From Subdoligranulum variabile (GTDB lineage Bacteria > Bacillota > Clostridia > Oscillospirales > Ruminococcaceae), in assembly GCA_003343905.1 (NCBI GenBank), contig QAKI01000048.1, forward strand, positions 20,683 through 84,682: a DNA stretch of 64,000 nucleotides, written 5' to 3'. Of the stretch, positions 26,700 through 36,640 are shown one piece after another (within the stretch, counting starts at the first letter, position 1; each line of letters opens with the position of its first letter). Made by a program: the position numbers and the translations under genes. The notes below the pieces were generated by a model that saw nothing but the letters and a program-made list of their open reading frames with translations, did not search any database and was not told the origin of the DNA.

Positions 26700-29600
26700 T
26701 CAGGAGATCAGCTCAGTGCTGACGGAATCCAGATCCAGGCGCAGGATCTTGGAAACGCCATCCTCCTGCATGGTCACGCCGTAAAGCACGTCGGCGGCTT
26801 CCATGGTGCCGCGGCGGTGGGTGATGACGATGAACTGGGTGTTTTCGGTCATGCGGCGCAGATATTGGGCGTAGCGGGTGACGTTCACATCGTCCAGCGC
26901 GGCTTCGATCTCGTCCAGGATGCAGAAGGGCGCAGGGTTGACGTTGAGGATCGCAAAATAGATGGAGATCGCCACCAGCGCCTGCTCGCCGCCCGACAGG
27001 GCGCTCAGATTCTTGATGACCTTGCCGGGGGGCGAGACTTCGATCTCGATGCCGGATTCCAGCACGTTGTTCTCGTCCGAAAGGTAGAGCCGCGCGTGGC
27101 CGCCCCCGAACAGTTCCTTGAAGATCTGGCCGAAATAGCGGTTGATCTGCTTGAAGCTGGTGGTGAACAGTTCCTCCATCTCGCTGCAAAGCTCGGCGAT
27201 CATGCGGGTGAGTTCGGCCTTGGCCTTTTCCACGTCGGTGACCTGTGCTTTGAGGAAATCGTAGCGTTCCTTGACCTCTTTATATTCGTCGATGGCGCCC
27301 ACGTTGACGTTGCCCAGGGCGCGAATCTTGCTGCGGGTCTCGGCCACCTGGCGGCGCAGCTCGGTCAGCGATTCAAAGGGCACGCAGAGGGCGCGGGCCT
27401 CGGTATCGGTGAGCTGGTATTCCTCCCACAGCTTGGTGTTGGTCTCATTGAGTTCGTTTTCGGCCGCGGCGCGGCGTTCGGCCAGGCGGGCCATCTCGCC
27501 GCTCATGCGCTCGCGCTCGTCGGTCAGGGCGCGGTTCTCCTGCCCCAGGCGGGCGGCGGCGGCCTCGTTCTCCATCCGGGCGGCGTTGGCCGTGCGGATG
27601 GCCTGCTCGGCGGCGGCGATCTTTTCCTGATTTTCCTTGCGGGTCTGTTCGATCCGGGCCAGCTTGGCCGTGTTGGCTGCGATGCGGGCGCGGGCGGCTT
27701 CGATACCGGCCTGCAGTTCCCGCACGCGGGCTTCGGTCTCGCCGGTGCGGCTGTGCAGGGTCTCCAGCGCCGCTTCATGCAGGCCCACGTCCTTCTCGCT
27801 GGAAAGGCGCTGCATCTGCTTCTGGGAAAGTTCGCCGGTGATGCGTTCGCGCTCGGCGCTCAGCGTGCCGGTGCTTTCGCCCAGGCGGGCCAGTTCCTCG
27901 GTGCAGCGGGCCAGTTCTTCCTCGGCCTTGCGGCGGTCCTCCTCGGCCCGGGCGCAGGCGGCTTCGCTGTCGGCGCAGGCTTTCTGCTGGGCCTCGATCT
28001 CGGCCTGCAGGGACGCCAGCGTTTCGCCGTACTGGGCGGCGGCGTTGTTCAGGCGGTCCAGGTCCAGGCTGGCGCGCAGCCGTTCCGAGGCGGCGTTCAT
28101 GCCCTCGGCTTCGGCGCCCGCCAACTGGGCCGAAAGGTTATCCACTTCCGCCTTGCGGGCCTGCAGTTCGCGGTCCGCTTCGGCGTGCTTTTCGGCCAGC
28201 TTTTGCAGCCGGGCGCGCAGCGTTTCCAACTCCTGTTTGCGGCTGAACACGCCCACGCTGCGGGCCGTGGAGCCGCCGGTGAAGGAACCGCCCGCGTTGA
28301 TGACCTGCCCGTCGCGCGTGACGATGCGGTTGCGGTAGTTCAGGTTCTTGGCGACCGCCGAGGCTTCGGCCAGGTCCTCCACCACGATGATGCGGCCCAG
28401 CAGGTTATCCACGACGGCGCGGTAGCGCGGGTCGGCTTCGACCAGATCGGCGGCCACTTCGGCCGTGCCGGTCAGGCGGCCGGTGAAGCGCCCGCCCTGC
28501 ATGGTGTCCAGCGGCAGGAAGGTGGCGCGGCCCGCCTTTTCCTCTTTCAAAAAGGCGATGGCGGCCCGGGCGCAGCCCTGATCCTCCACCACGATGTTTT
28601 GCAGCGCGTAGCCCAGCGCCGTTTCGATGGCGACCTCGTACCCTTTCTGGACGGTCAAGATCCCGGCCACCGGGCCGATGATGCCCCGCAGGCGGCGGCC
28701 CGCGGCGGCGCGCATGACGCTTTTGACGCTTTGCTGGTAGCCGTCCATGTTGCGTTCCAGTTCTTCCAGAATATGGATGCGCTGTTCGGTGTTGGAACGC
28801 TCGCGGTCGGCCTTTTGCAGGGCGTCGGCCGCTTCGGCCTGCTGGCGGCGGCGGCTTTCCAGCTTGAGTTTCAGGCCCGATTTGATGTTTTCATTGCGGG
28901 TGACGGCCTCCTCGGCGTCCTGCTGGCGGCGGGCGGCGCGGTCTTTTTCGCTTTCGGCCTGGGCCGCGTTCTCCCGCGTTTGGGCCGCCTGTTCCTCGGC
29001 GGCGGCGCGGCGGGTGGCGGCGGCTTCGGCGGCGGTGCGGGCGGCGGCCGCCTGCACCTTGGCGGTGGTGGCGGCGTCCTGCAGGCGGGCCATGGCAGCG
29101 TCCACCGCGTCCCGGCGGCGGCCGCTGGCGGCGGCTTTTTCTTCCAGCGCCTGCAACTCGCCCCGCAGGGCGGCGACGCCTTCATCCAGGCGGGCCATCT
29201 CGTCCCGCAGGGCGGCGATGGCGGTGCGGTGTTCTTCCTCCTCCCGCTGGATGCTCTCCCGCCCTTCCCCGGCGCGGGCCAGTTCAGCGGTGGCTTCGTC
29301 GATGCGGAAGCGGTCGTGTTCGCTCTCGTTTTTCAGCACGGCGGCTTCGCTCTCGCTGCCGGCGTTGGCTTCGGTGATGGCGCGGATGTCGGCGTTGGCC
29401 TGTTCGACCTGCAGCACAAGCGCCTGGCCTTCTTCCCGCAGGGCGGCGCTCCGCGCGTCGAAATCGTCCAACTGGCGGCTCAGGCGGTCATAGTCGGCCT
29501 GGGCGGCTTCATACTTGCGCTGCTGGTCCCGCAGCAGTTCGTTGGCGCGGCGGATGGCGTCCACCCAGAGGGTGACTTCCAGGCTTTTGCGGGAGGCGGC

Positions 29601-30257
29601 CAGTTCCAGGAATTGCTGGGCCTTCTCGCTGTCGCGCTTCAGGGGGCCGACGCGCTTTTCCAGTTCGCCCAGAATATCCCGCAGGCGTTCCAGGTTGCCC
29701 TCGGCGGCGGCCAGGCGGTGTTCGGCCTCGTTCTTGCGGTAGCGGTATTTGGCGATGCCGGAGGCTTCCTCAAAAATTTCCCGCCGCTCGGAGGATTTGG
29801 CGCCCACGATCTCGGCGATACGGCCCTGGCCCACGATGGCGTAGCCGTCGCGCCCCAGGCCGGTGTTCAGCAGCAGTTCGTACACATCCTTGAGGCGGAC
29901 GTTCTGGCCGTTGATGGAATACTCGCTGACGCCGCTGCGGTAGTACCGGCGGCCGATGGAAACTTCCTCGGCGTCCATTTCCAGCCCGTGGTCGCTGTTG
30001 TCGATGGTCAGCGTGACGGCTGCGTAGCCCATGGCCCCGCGGGTCTGGGTGCCGCCGAAGATGACGTCCTCCATCTTGCCGGAACCGCGGAGCTGCTTGG
30101 AGCTGGTCTCGCCCAGCACCCAGCGGATGGCGTCCGAGATGTTGGACTTGCCGGAGCCGTTGGGCCCCACGACGCCGGTGATCCCGGTGCCGATGGTGAT
30201 GCGGGTGCGGTCCGGGAAGGACTTGAACCCCTGGATTTCCAGTTCTTTCAGGCGCAT
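26700..30257 (-). CDS. smc: Chromosome segregation/condensin ATPase SMC
   Basis: 1185 residues. Walker A GPNGSGKSN within the first 40 residues, long coiled coil, hinge around residues 510-660 (GIIGPVAGILTV...GGSFTGGS), second coiled coil, then LSGGEQALVAISIYF and CILDEIEAALDD (signature and Walker B) at the C terminus. With ScpA/ScpB it loads at origins and aligns chromosome arms. The coiled coils are unusually Ala/Glu/Arg-rich, which reflects the high GC content. Confidence 0.97.
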   Translation of the reverse strand: MRLKELEIQGFKSFPDRTRITIGTGITGVVGPNGSGKSNISDAIRWVLGETSSKQLRGSGKMEDVIFGGTQTRGAMGYAAVTLTIDNSDHGLEMDAEEVSIGRRYYRSGVSEYSINGQNVRLKDVYELLLNTGLGRDGYAIVGQGRIAEIVGAKSSERREIFEEASGIAKYRYRKNEAEHRLAAAEGNLERLRDILGELEKRVGPLKRDSEKAQQFLELAASRKSLEVTLWVDAIRRANELLRDQQRKYEAAQADYDRLSRQLDDFDARSAALREEGQALVLQVEQANADIRAITEANAGSESEAAVLKNESEHDRFRIDEATAELARAGEGRESIQREEEEHRTAIAALRDEMARLDEGVAALRGELQALEEKAAASGRRRDAVDAAMARLQDAATTAKVQAAAARTAAEAAATRRAAAEEQAAQTRENAAQAESEKDRAARRQQDAEEAVTRNENIKSGLKLKLESRRRQQAEAADALQKADRERSNTEQRIHILEELERNMDGYQQSVKSVMRAAAGRRLRGIIGPVAGILTVQKGYEVAIETALGYALQNIVVEDQGCARAAIAFLKEEKAGRATFLPLDTMQGGRFTGRLTGTAEVAADLVEADPRYRAVVDNLLGRIIVVEDLAEASAVAKNLNYRNRIVTRDGQVINAGGSFTGGSTARSVGVFSRKQELETLRARLQKLAEKHAEADRELQARKAEVDNLSAQLAGAEAEGMNAASERLRASLDLDRLNNAAAQYGETLASLQAEIEAQQKACADSEAACARAEEDRRKAEEELARCTEELARLGESTGTLSAERERITGELSQKQMQRLSSEKDVGLHEAALETLHSRTGETEARVRELQAGIEAARARIAANTAKLARIEQTRKENQEKIAAAEQAIRTANAARMENEAAAARLGQENRALTDERERMSGEMARLAERRAAAENELNETNTKLWEEYQLTDTEARALCVPFESLTELRRQVAETRSKIRALGNVNVGAIDEYKEVKERYDFLKAQVTDVEKAKAELTRMIAELCSEMEELFTTSFKQINRYFGQIFKELFGGGHARLYLSDENNVLESGIEIEVSPPGKVIKNLSALSGGEQALVAISIYFAILNVNPAPFCILDEIEAALDDVNVTRYAQYLRRMTENTQFIVITHRRGTMEAADVLYGVTMQEDGVSKILRLDLDSVSTELIS

Positions 30258-30321
30258 GCTGTCTCCTTACAATGCAAAAGATTCGATCGAAAGCCGCCGG
30301 CGGCGGCAGGGGCAGGGCGCA

Positions 30322-31014
30322 TCAGGCCCCGCCTTTCGCCAATGTTTCCAGCGCCTTGCGGGCCGCGTGCTGTTCGGCCGCTTTCTTGCTGCGGCCCACG
30401 CCTTCGGCCAGGCGTTCGCCGTCACGGTAGACGGCCACGGTGAACTGCTTGGCGTGGTCGGGGCCGGTCTCGCCCTCCACCTCATAGCGCAGTTGGGCGC
30501 CGGGCTTCTGCTGTACCACTTCCTGCAGGCGGGTCTTGTAGTCCTCCTCCGCGGTCTTGCCCTCGCTCAAAAAGGGCAGAATGAAGCTGCGGGCCACTTC
30601 CAGCCCGCCGTCCAGATACAGCGCCGCGATGACGGCTTCGAAAGCGTCGGACACGACGCTGGGGCGGTTGCGCCCGCCGCCCAGGTCCTCGCCCCGGCCC
30701 AGGCGCAGGTAATCGCCCAGGTGGATCTCGCTGGCGAACTGGAACAGGGCTTCCTCGCTGACAAGGCTGGCCCGCATACGGGTCAGCTCGCCTTCCGGCC
30801 GGTCGGACTGATGGAACAGGTAATCCGCCGCCACCACCGAGAGCACGCTGTCCCCCAAAAATTCCAGCCGCTCGTTGTGGGTGGTGGGGACTTTGCTTTC
30901 GTTGGCGTAGCTGGTGTGGGTCAGCGCGATGCGCAGCAGGGCCGGGTTGCGGAACTGATAGTGCAGGACCTGCTGCAATTCTTCGGGTTTACGGGTAGGC
31001 ACGGTAGAGTCCAT
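30322..31014 (-). CDS. rnc: Ribonuclease III
   Basis: 230 residues. Catalytic signature ERLEFLGDSVLSVV, second acidic site around DAFEAVIAALYLDGG, then a C-terminal dsRNA-binding domain (TRLQEVVQQKPGAQLRYE ... GRSKKAAEQHAARKALE). It cuts double-stranded RNA in rRNA processing. AAAGG abuts the ATG at 31014; a GTG 12 nt downstream has a more normal SD spacing, so the exact start is uncertain. It lies between plsX and smc. Confidence 0.96.
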   Translation of the reverse strand: MDSTVPTRKPEELQQVLHYQFRNPALLRIALTHTSYANESKVPTTHNERLEFLGDSVLSVVAADYLFHQSDRPEGELTRMRASLVSEEALFQFASEIHLGDYLRLGRGEDLGGGRNRPSVVSDAFEAVIAALYLDGGLEVARSFILPFLSEGKTAEEDYKTRLQEVVQQKPGAQLRYEVEGETGPDHAKQFTVAVYRDGERLAEGVGRSKKAAEQHAARKALETLAKGGA

Positions 31015-31029
31015 CCTTTCTGTTGGGGA

Positions 31030-32046
31030 TCAGGCGTTGGGGTCGGCATTCAGCGCATTCAGCGCGGTCTGCATGGTGCCGCACAGGTCATTGCTCACGC
31101 AGGTCTTTGCCTGGCGGATGGCGTTCTTGATGCCCTTGGCATGGCTGGAACCGTGGGCCTTGATGACCGGCTTGGCGGCGCCCAGCAGCGGCGCGCCGCC
31201 CACTTCCTCAGAGTCCAGCATGCGCTTGAGTTCCTGCAGGCCGCCCTTGATGCCCAGGTAGCTGAGCTTGGTGACGAGGTTCTTCAAAAATACTTTTTTG
31301 AGCATCGAGAGCAGGGTCTTGGCCACGCCCTCGGTCAGTTTGAGCACCACGTTGCCCACGAAGCCGTCGCACACCACCACGTCGGCTTCGCCGTCCATGA
31401 TGTAGCGGGGCTCGATGTTGCCGGCAAAGTGGATGCAGGGGTTCGCCTTGAGCAGCTGGTGGGCTTCCCGGTAGACGGGGGTGCCCTTGGTGTCCTCGGC
31501 GCCGTTGTTGATCAGGGCGACTTTGGGCTGCGGGCGGCCCATGACCTTCTCGGCATAGACGCTGCCCATGGTGCCGAAGGCGTTGAGCATCTCGGCCCGG
31601 CATTCGGCGTTGGCGCCGCAGTCCAGCAGCAGGAAGTCCTGCTTGGCGCCGGGCATGGGGGTGGCCAGGGCCGGGCGCTTGATTCCCTTGAGGGTGCGCA
31701 CGATCAGGCTGGTGCCCACGTGCAGCGCGCCGGTGGAACCGGCGGAAACGAAGGCGTCACCCTCGCCGTTTTTGAGCATCGTCAGGCCCTTGACCATACT
31801 GGAATCGGGCTTGTGGCGGGCCGCCTTGACGGGGTCGTCGTGCATGTCGATGACCTCGCTGCAAGGGATGATCTCGAAGGGGGTCAGGTCGATGTTGTTT
31901 TTGGCCGCGCAGTCCCGCAGGGCCGCTTCGTCCCCTAGCAGCGTCAGGGTCATGCCCTGGCCGAATTCAGCCGCGGCCTGCGCCGCGCCCTGCAAAACAC
32001 ACAGCGGCGCGTTGTCGCCGCCCATGGCATCGATCAGAATTTTCAT
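31030..32046 (-). CDS. plsX: Phosphate acyltransferase PlsX
   Basis: 338 residues. MKILIDAMGGDNAP at the start, FVSAGSTGALHVG, LLDCGANAECRAEML, YVEPRDI-like GNIEPRYIMDGEADVVVCDGFVGNVVLK. It makes acyl-phosphate from acyl-ACP for PlsY, the first step to phosphatidic acid. ATG 32046 overlaps the trmFO stop (ATGA) and has AGGAGG. The acpP gene that usually separates plsX from rnc is missing here. Confidence 0.96.
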   Translation of the reverse strand: MKILIDAMGGDNAPLCVLQGAAQAAAEFGQGMTLTLLGDEAALRDCAAKNNIDLTPFEIIPCSEVIDMHDDPVKAARHKPDSSMVKGLTMLKNGEGDAFVSAGSTGALHVGTSLIVRTLKGIKRPALATPMPGAKQDFLLLDCGANAECRAEMLNAFGTMGSVYAEKVMGRPQPKVALINNGAEDTKGTPVYREAHQLLKANPCIHFAGNIEPRYIMDGEADVVVCDGFVGNVVLKLTEGVAKTLLSMLKKVFLKNLVTKLSYLGIKGGLQELKRMLDSEEVGGAPLLGAAKPVIKAHGSSHAKGIKNAIRQAKTCVSNDLCGTMQTALNALNADPNA

Positions 32047-33356
32047 ACGAGTTCCTCCTTTACCCATGCGTTCATGGCGCGCTGTGCGGTCTCCGACAGC
32101 GCGGCGTAGCGTTCCCGCTTGTCGCGGATGGCGTCGATGTCCGGCGTGCGGGGCAGAATGCCCATGTTCGCGCCCATCGGCTGGAAATCCTTATTGGGGG
32201 TGGTGATGTACTGCAGCAACGCGCCGCACATGGTCGCGGGCGGGGGCGGCGGCAGCGTGCGGCCCTGCAGCCGCGCCAGGATCTGCCGCGCCGCCAGCAG
32301 GCCGCTGGCCGCGCTTTCCATATAGCCCTCAAAGCCGGTGATCTGCCCGGCAAAAAACACGTTGGGGTGGTCTTTCAGGCACTGCTGCGCCGTCAGCACG
32401 CGCGGGCTGTCCAGGAAGGTGTTGCGGTGCATGACGCCGTAGCGCACGAACTCGGCGTGTTCAAGCCCCGGTATCATCGAAAAGACCCGCTTCTGCTCGC
32501 CCCATTTGAGGTTGGTCTGGAAGCCCACCAGATTGTACAGCGTGCGGGCGGTATTTTCGGCCCGGAGCTGGACATTGGCCCAGGGGCGGTGGCCGGTGCG
32601 GGGGTCCCGCAGGCCCACGGGGCGCAGCGGACCGAAGCGGATCGTATCGGCGCCGCGGGCGGCCATGACCTCGATGGGCATACAGCCCTCGTACACGGTC
32701 AGGTCGCCGTCAAAATCGTGCAGCAGCGCGCGTTCGGCCGCCACCAGCGCGGCGTGGAAGTTCTCGTACTCTTCCTTATTAAAGGGGCAGTTGAGGTAGT
32801 CCGCTTCGCCCCGGCCATAACGGGACGCGGCGAACACCTTCTCCCGGTCCAGGCTCTCCGCCGTGACGATGGGGGCCACCGCGTCGTAAAAGCTCAGCCG
32901 GTGGTCGCCGGTGAGCGCCGCGATGGCAGCGGCCAGCGGCCCTTCGGTCAGCGGGCCGGACGCCACCAGCAGCGGCGCGCTTTCGTCGATGGCGGCGGCT
33001 TCCTCCCGGTGGACCGTGATGTGGGGGTGGGCTTCCACCTGCCGCGTGACCGCCTGGGAAAACACGTCCCGGTCCACGGCCAGCGCGCCGCCCGCCGCCA
33101 CGCGGGCGGTATCGGCGGCGGGCAGCAGATGGCTGCCCATGGCGCGCATTTCCAGCTTGAGCAGGCCGGAAGCGGAATCCGGCCGCTCGGCCTTGAGGGA
33201 GTTGGAGCAGATCAGCTCCGCAAAGCCCTCGCTTTTATGGGCGGGGGAAAACTTGACGGGCTTTTGTTCGTACAGGTCCACCTGCACCCCCGCGTCCGCC
33301 AGCCAGAGGGCGGCTTCGCACCCGGCCAGGCCGGCGCCTATGATCTTGACTTGCAT
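32043..33356 (-). CDS. trmFO: Folate/FAD-dependent tRNA m5U54 methyltransferase
   Basis: 437 residues. FAD motif VKIIGAGLAGCEAALWLA, FSPAHKSEGFAELICSNSLKAE, CPFNKEEYENF, CMPIEVMAARG, FGPLRPVGL and GQITGFEGYMESAASGLLA are diagnostic of TrmFO. It makes ribothymidine 54 using methylene-THF. ATG 33356 follows GGAGG. Lies between topA and plsX; topA-trmFO neighbours are common in Firmicutes. Confidence 0.96.
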   Translation of the reverse strand: MQVKIIGAGLAGCEAALWLADAGVQVDLYEQKPVKFSPAHKSEGFAELICSNSLKAERPDSASGLLKLEMRAMGSHLLPAADTARVAAGGALAVDRDVFSQAVTRQVEAHPHITVHREEAAAIDESAPLLVASGPLTEGPLAAAIAALTGDHRLSFYDAVAPIVTAESLDREKVFAASRYGRGEADYLNCPFNKEEYENFHAALVAAERALLHDFDGDLTVYEGCMPIEVMAARGADTIRFGPLRPVGLRDPRTGHRPWANVQLRAENTARTLYNLVGFQTNLKWGEQKRVFSMIPGLEHAEFVRYGVMHRNTFLDSPRVLTAQQCLKDHPNVFFAGQITGFEGYMESAASGLLAARQILARLQGRTLPPPPPATMCGALLQYITTPNKDFQPMGANMGILPRTPDIDAIRDKRERYAALSETAQRAMNAWVKEELV

Positions 33357-33409
33357 GGTTCCTCCAGACTTTTCCGGCCGTTCCCGCCGGGGCGCGCCCC
33401 GGTCCGGCG

Positions 33410-35494
33410 TTACTTCTTTTCGATCGGCTTGACGAAGCCGCAGCCCTCCTTGGCGCAGTAGAGCTGCCCTTTCTTTTTGAACAGCGTGGCGCCGCACTGG
33501 GGGCATTTTTCAGGCACAGGCTCGTCCCAGGTCATAAAGTTGCACTTGGGGTAGTTGCTGCACCCGTAATAGATGCGGCCCTTGGCGCTTTTGCGCACCA
33601 GCATGTGGCCGCCGCACAGCGGGCAAAGGCCGCCGGTATCCTTGACCAGCGGGTGAGCGTTGCGGCATTCCGGGAAGCCGGAACAGGCCACGAACTTGCC
33701 GTACCGCCCCGACTTGATGACCATGGGGCGGCCGCATTTTTCACAGATCTCGTCGGTGGGGATGTCCTCCACCTTGATGCGCTTGCCCTCCATGTTCTTC
33801 TCGGCTTCTTCCAGGCTCTTGGCAAAGCCCTGATAGAACTCGTCCACCGTCTTGACCCAGTCGGCCTTGCCGGCTTCCACCACGTCCAGCTTCTTCTCCA
33901 TATCGGCGCTGAACTTCACGTCCACCACCTTGGGGAACTGCTCGATCATGACCTGGTTGACGGCCTGACCCAGCGGCGTGGTCTTGAGCTTTTTCTGGTC
34001 CTTTTCCACATAGCCGCGGTCCACGATGGTGGTGATGATGGGCGCATAGGTGGACGGGCGGCCGATGCCGTTCTCCTCCAGCGCATGGATGAGGGTGGCT
34101 TCGGTGTAGAGTGGCGGCGGCTGGGTGAACTTCTGGTCCGCCGCCAGCGATTGAAGCACCAGTTCCTGCCCCTGTTCCAGCGGGGGCAGGGCCGTTTCTT
34201 TCTTCTGCTTGTCGTCGGTGGATTCCTCATACAGGGCCGTGAAGCCGTCGAAGGCCACCCGGAAGCCGGACGCCCGAAACAGGTAGTCCCCCGCCGCCAC
34301 CGTCACCGAGACGGTGTCCTGCACGCAGTCCGCCATCTGGCTGGCCATAAAGCGGCTCCAGATCAGGCGGTAGAGTTTGGCGGTGTCGCCGCTGATGCTC
34401 TGTTCCACCTCGTCGGGCGTCAGTTCGGGCATGGACGGGCGGATGGCTTCGTGGGCGTCCTGGGCGGCGGTGGCCGAGCGGGACTTCCACTTGCGCTGGG
34501 TCTTGCAGACGTAATTGTCGCCCCAGCGGCCCGCGATGAACTGCCGGGCGGCCGCGGCGGCCTCGTCGGCAATGCGCAGGCTGTCGGTACGCATATAGGT
34601 GATCAGGCCCACGGTGCCGTGGCCCGCGATGTCCACACCTTCATACAAAGTCTGGGCGGCCCGCATGGTGCGGGTGGCCGAGAAGCCGAACGCCCGGCTG
34701 GCGTCCTGCTGCAAAGTCGACGTGATGAAGGGCGGCGCGGGCTGGCGGCGGCGCTTGCCTTTTTCCAGCTTGGCGATAGTATAGGGCTTGCCGTCCAGCG
34801 ACGCCACGATGGCGTCGGCCTGCTGCTTGTCGGTGACCGTCAGCTTTTTGCCGTCGGCCCCCGCGGTCAACCGCGCCACAAAGGCGGTCCGGCTGCCCTG
34901 GGGGTGCAGGGTGGCGTCAATGTTCCAGTATTCTTCGGGCTGGAATTTCTCGATCTCGATCTCGCGGTCACGGATCAGCCGCACGGCCACGCTCTGCACG
35001 CGCCCCGCCGAAAGCCCCCGGCGCACCTTGCGCCACAGGAACGGGCTGAGTTTGTAGCCCACCAGACGGTCCAGTTCCCGCCGGGCCTGCTGGGCGTTGA
35101 ACAGGTCCATATTGATGGCGCGGGGGTGGGCCATGCCCTCCTGCACGCCTTTTTTGGTGATCTCGTCAAAGGTCACGCGGTTGGGTTCCGACGGGTCCAG
35201 CCCCAGAATGTTCGCCAGGTGCCAGCTGATGGCTTCGCCTTCCCGGTCCGGGTCGGTCGCCAGCAGCACGCCGTCGCACTTTTTGGCTTCGGCTTTCAGT
35301 TCCTTGACCAGCTTCTGCTTGCCCTTGATCGTGATATATTTGGGGGCATAGCCGTGTTCGATGTCGATGCCCAACTGGCTGGCGGGCAGGTCCCGCACAT
35401 GGCCCATGCTGGCCGTCACTTTATAGTTCCGGCCCAGATACTTGCCAATGGTCTTTGCCTTGGCGGGGGATTCCACAATGACCAGTTTTGCCAC
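33410..35494 (-). CDS. topA: DNA topoisomerase I
   Basis: 694 residues. GTG start with AGGAGG 8 nt upstream; the product begins MAKLVIVESPAKAKTI. TOPRIM: LLATDPDREGEAISWHL. Active-site Tyr in GLITYMRTDS. Three C-terminal Cys4 zinc ribbons: CEKCGRPM...CSGFPEC, CPLCGGHM...CSNYPKC and CPQCGATL...CAKEGC. Type IA enzyme that relaxes negative supercoils. The open frame runs far upstream to 36043 only because the GC-rich dprA gene lacks stops in that frame. Confidence 0.96.
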   Translation of the reverse strand: MAKLVIVESPAKAKTIGKYLGRNYKVTASMGHVRDLPASQLGIDIEHGYAPKYITIKGKQKLVKELKAEAKKCDGVLLATDPDREGEAISWHLANILGLDPSEPNRVTFDEITKKGVQEGMAHPRAINMDLFNAQQARRELDRLVGYKLSPFLWRKVRRGLSAGRVQSVAVRLIRDREIEIEKFQPEEYWNIDATLHPQGSRTAFVARLTAGADGKKLTVTDKQQADAIVASLDGKPYTIAKLEKGKRRRQPAPPFITSTLQQDASRAFGFSATRTMRAAQTLYEGVDIAGHGTVGLITYMRTDSLRIADEAAAAARQFIAGRWGDNYVCKTQRKWKSRSATAAQDAHEAIRPSMPELTPDEVEQSISGDTAKLYRLIWSRFMASQMADCVQDTVSVTVAAGDYLFRASGFRVAFDGFTALYEESTDDKQKKETALPPLEQGQELVLQSLAADQKFTQPPPLYTEATLIHALEENGIGRPSTYAPIITTIVDRGYVEKDQKKLKTTPLGQAVNQVMIEQFPKVVDVKFSADMEKKLDVVEAGKADWVKTVDEFYQGFAKSLEEAEKNMEGKRIKVEDIPTDEICEKCGRPMVIKSGRYGKFVACSGFPECRNAHPLVKDTGGLCPLCGGHMLVRKSAKGRIYYGCSNYPKCNFMTWDEPVPEKCPQCGATLFKKKGQLYCAKEGCGFVKPIEKK

Positions 35495-35535
35495 AGTCTC
35501 TTCCTCCTGTTCGTTTGGATCGGGCGGTACGCCCG

Positions 35536-36639
35536 TTATGATAACGCGATATAGCGCCGCCCCGGCAGGGCCGACGCGCCACCGTACAGTTCCAGCTCGG
35601 TGCAGGCCGCCAGCACCCGCCCCGCGGGCAGGCCGGTGGCCGCGCACAAGGCGTCGATGCCCTGGGCCGTGGGGCCCAGCCGGGCGTAGACGGCCTGTGC
35701 GTCCGGGCTGACGGACTGCGGTGCAAAGGCCGCCCGCTGCGGCGCGGGGGCGGCCGCGTTCATGCCCAGGTAGTCCAGCAGGTCGGACGCTTGGCACAGC
35801 GCCCCGGCCCGCCGGGCGCGCAACAGTTCGTTGGTGCCCTGGCTCTGGGCGCTGTAAATGCTGCCCGGCACCGCCAGCACCGGGCGGCCGTAGCGTTCGG
35901 CATGGCTGACGGTGTTCAGGGTGCCGCTGCGGGTGCGGGCTTCCGCCACGCAAAGCACCTCGGCCTGGGCGGCGATCAGGCGGTTGCGCGCCAGAAACGT
36001 GCCGGTGGTACGGCCCACATAACCCGGCGGATATTCGCTGCACACCGCACCGCCGCCTTCCTCGATGCGGCGGCGCAAAGGCTCGTTGGCGGCGGGGTAG
36101 GTCTTGTCGATGGCCGTGCCCAGGAACGCCACGGTGGGCGTGCCCGCCTGCACGGCGGCGCGGTGGCCCTCGCTGTCCAGCCCGTCGGCCAGACCGCTGA
36201 CGATCACCACCCCCGCGCGGGCCGCCGCCAGCGACAGGTCATAGGCCGCCTGCCGCCCATAGGGGTCCGGGCGGCGGGTGCCCACCATGCCCGCATACCG
36301 GCGGCCGTTCAGGCAGGCCGGGTCCCCGGTGGCATACAGCACCAGCGGCAGGTCGGGCAGGTCCCGCATACGGGCGGGATAGTCGGGGTCATCGGGCGTC
36401 AGCACGGCCACGCCCGTCAGCAGGCAGCGGTCCATCCGCGCCTCACAGGCATACGGGTCGGTGTGCGTCAGCCGGTCCAGCGCCGCGTCGCTCAGGCAGG
36501 CAGGCGGCATCGCCTGCATCCCGTGCAGCGCCTCATACAGTTCCACGGGGTCCGGCCAGAGGTCCAGCAGTTCCCGCGCGTATTGGCAGCCGGAACCGAC
36601 GGCGTCGGCCAGCCAGAGCCAGGCAAGTTTCCTGTCCAT
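35536..36639 (-). CDS. dprA: DNA-processing protein DprA/Smf
   Basis: 367 residues. Rossmann-like core with MVGTRRPDPYGRQAA, VIVSGLADGLDSEGH, VAFLGTAID, YPPGYVGRTTGTFLARNRLIAA, SGTLNTVSHA and GTNELLR; C-terminal winged-helix region. DprA loads RecA on incoming single strands during transformation. ATG 36639 is 1 bp after the trmH-like stop, with GGGGTG as SD. topA follows, the usual order. Confidence 0.94.
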   Translation of the reverse strand: MDRKLAWLWLADAVGSGCQYARELLDLWPDPVELYEALHGMQAMPPACLSDAALDRLTHTDPYACEARMDRCLLTGVAVLTPDDPDYPARMRDLPDLPLVLYATGDPACLNGRRYAGMVGTRRPDPYGRQAAYDLSLAAARAGVVIVSGLADGLDSEGHRAAVQAGTPTVAFLGTAIDKTYPAANEPLRRRIEEGGGAVCSEYPPGYVGRTTGTFLARNRLIAAQAEVLCVAEARTRSGTLNTVSHAERYGRPVLAVPGSIYSAQSQGTNELLRARRAGALCQASDLLDYLGMNAAAPAPQRAAFAPQSVSPDAQAVYARLGPTAQGIDALCAATGLPAGRVLAACTELELYGGASALPGRRYIALS

Positions 36640-36640
36640 A

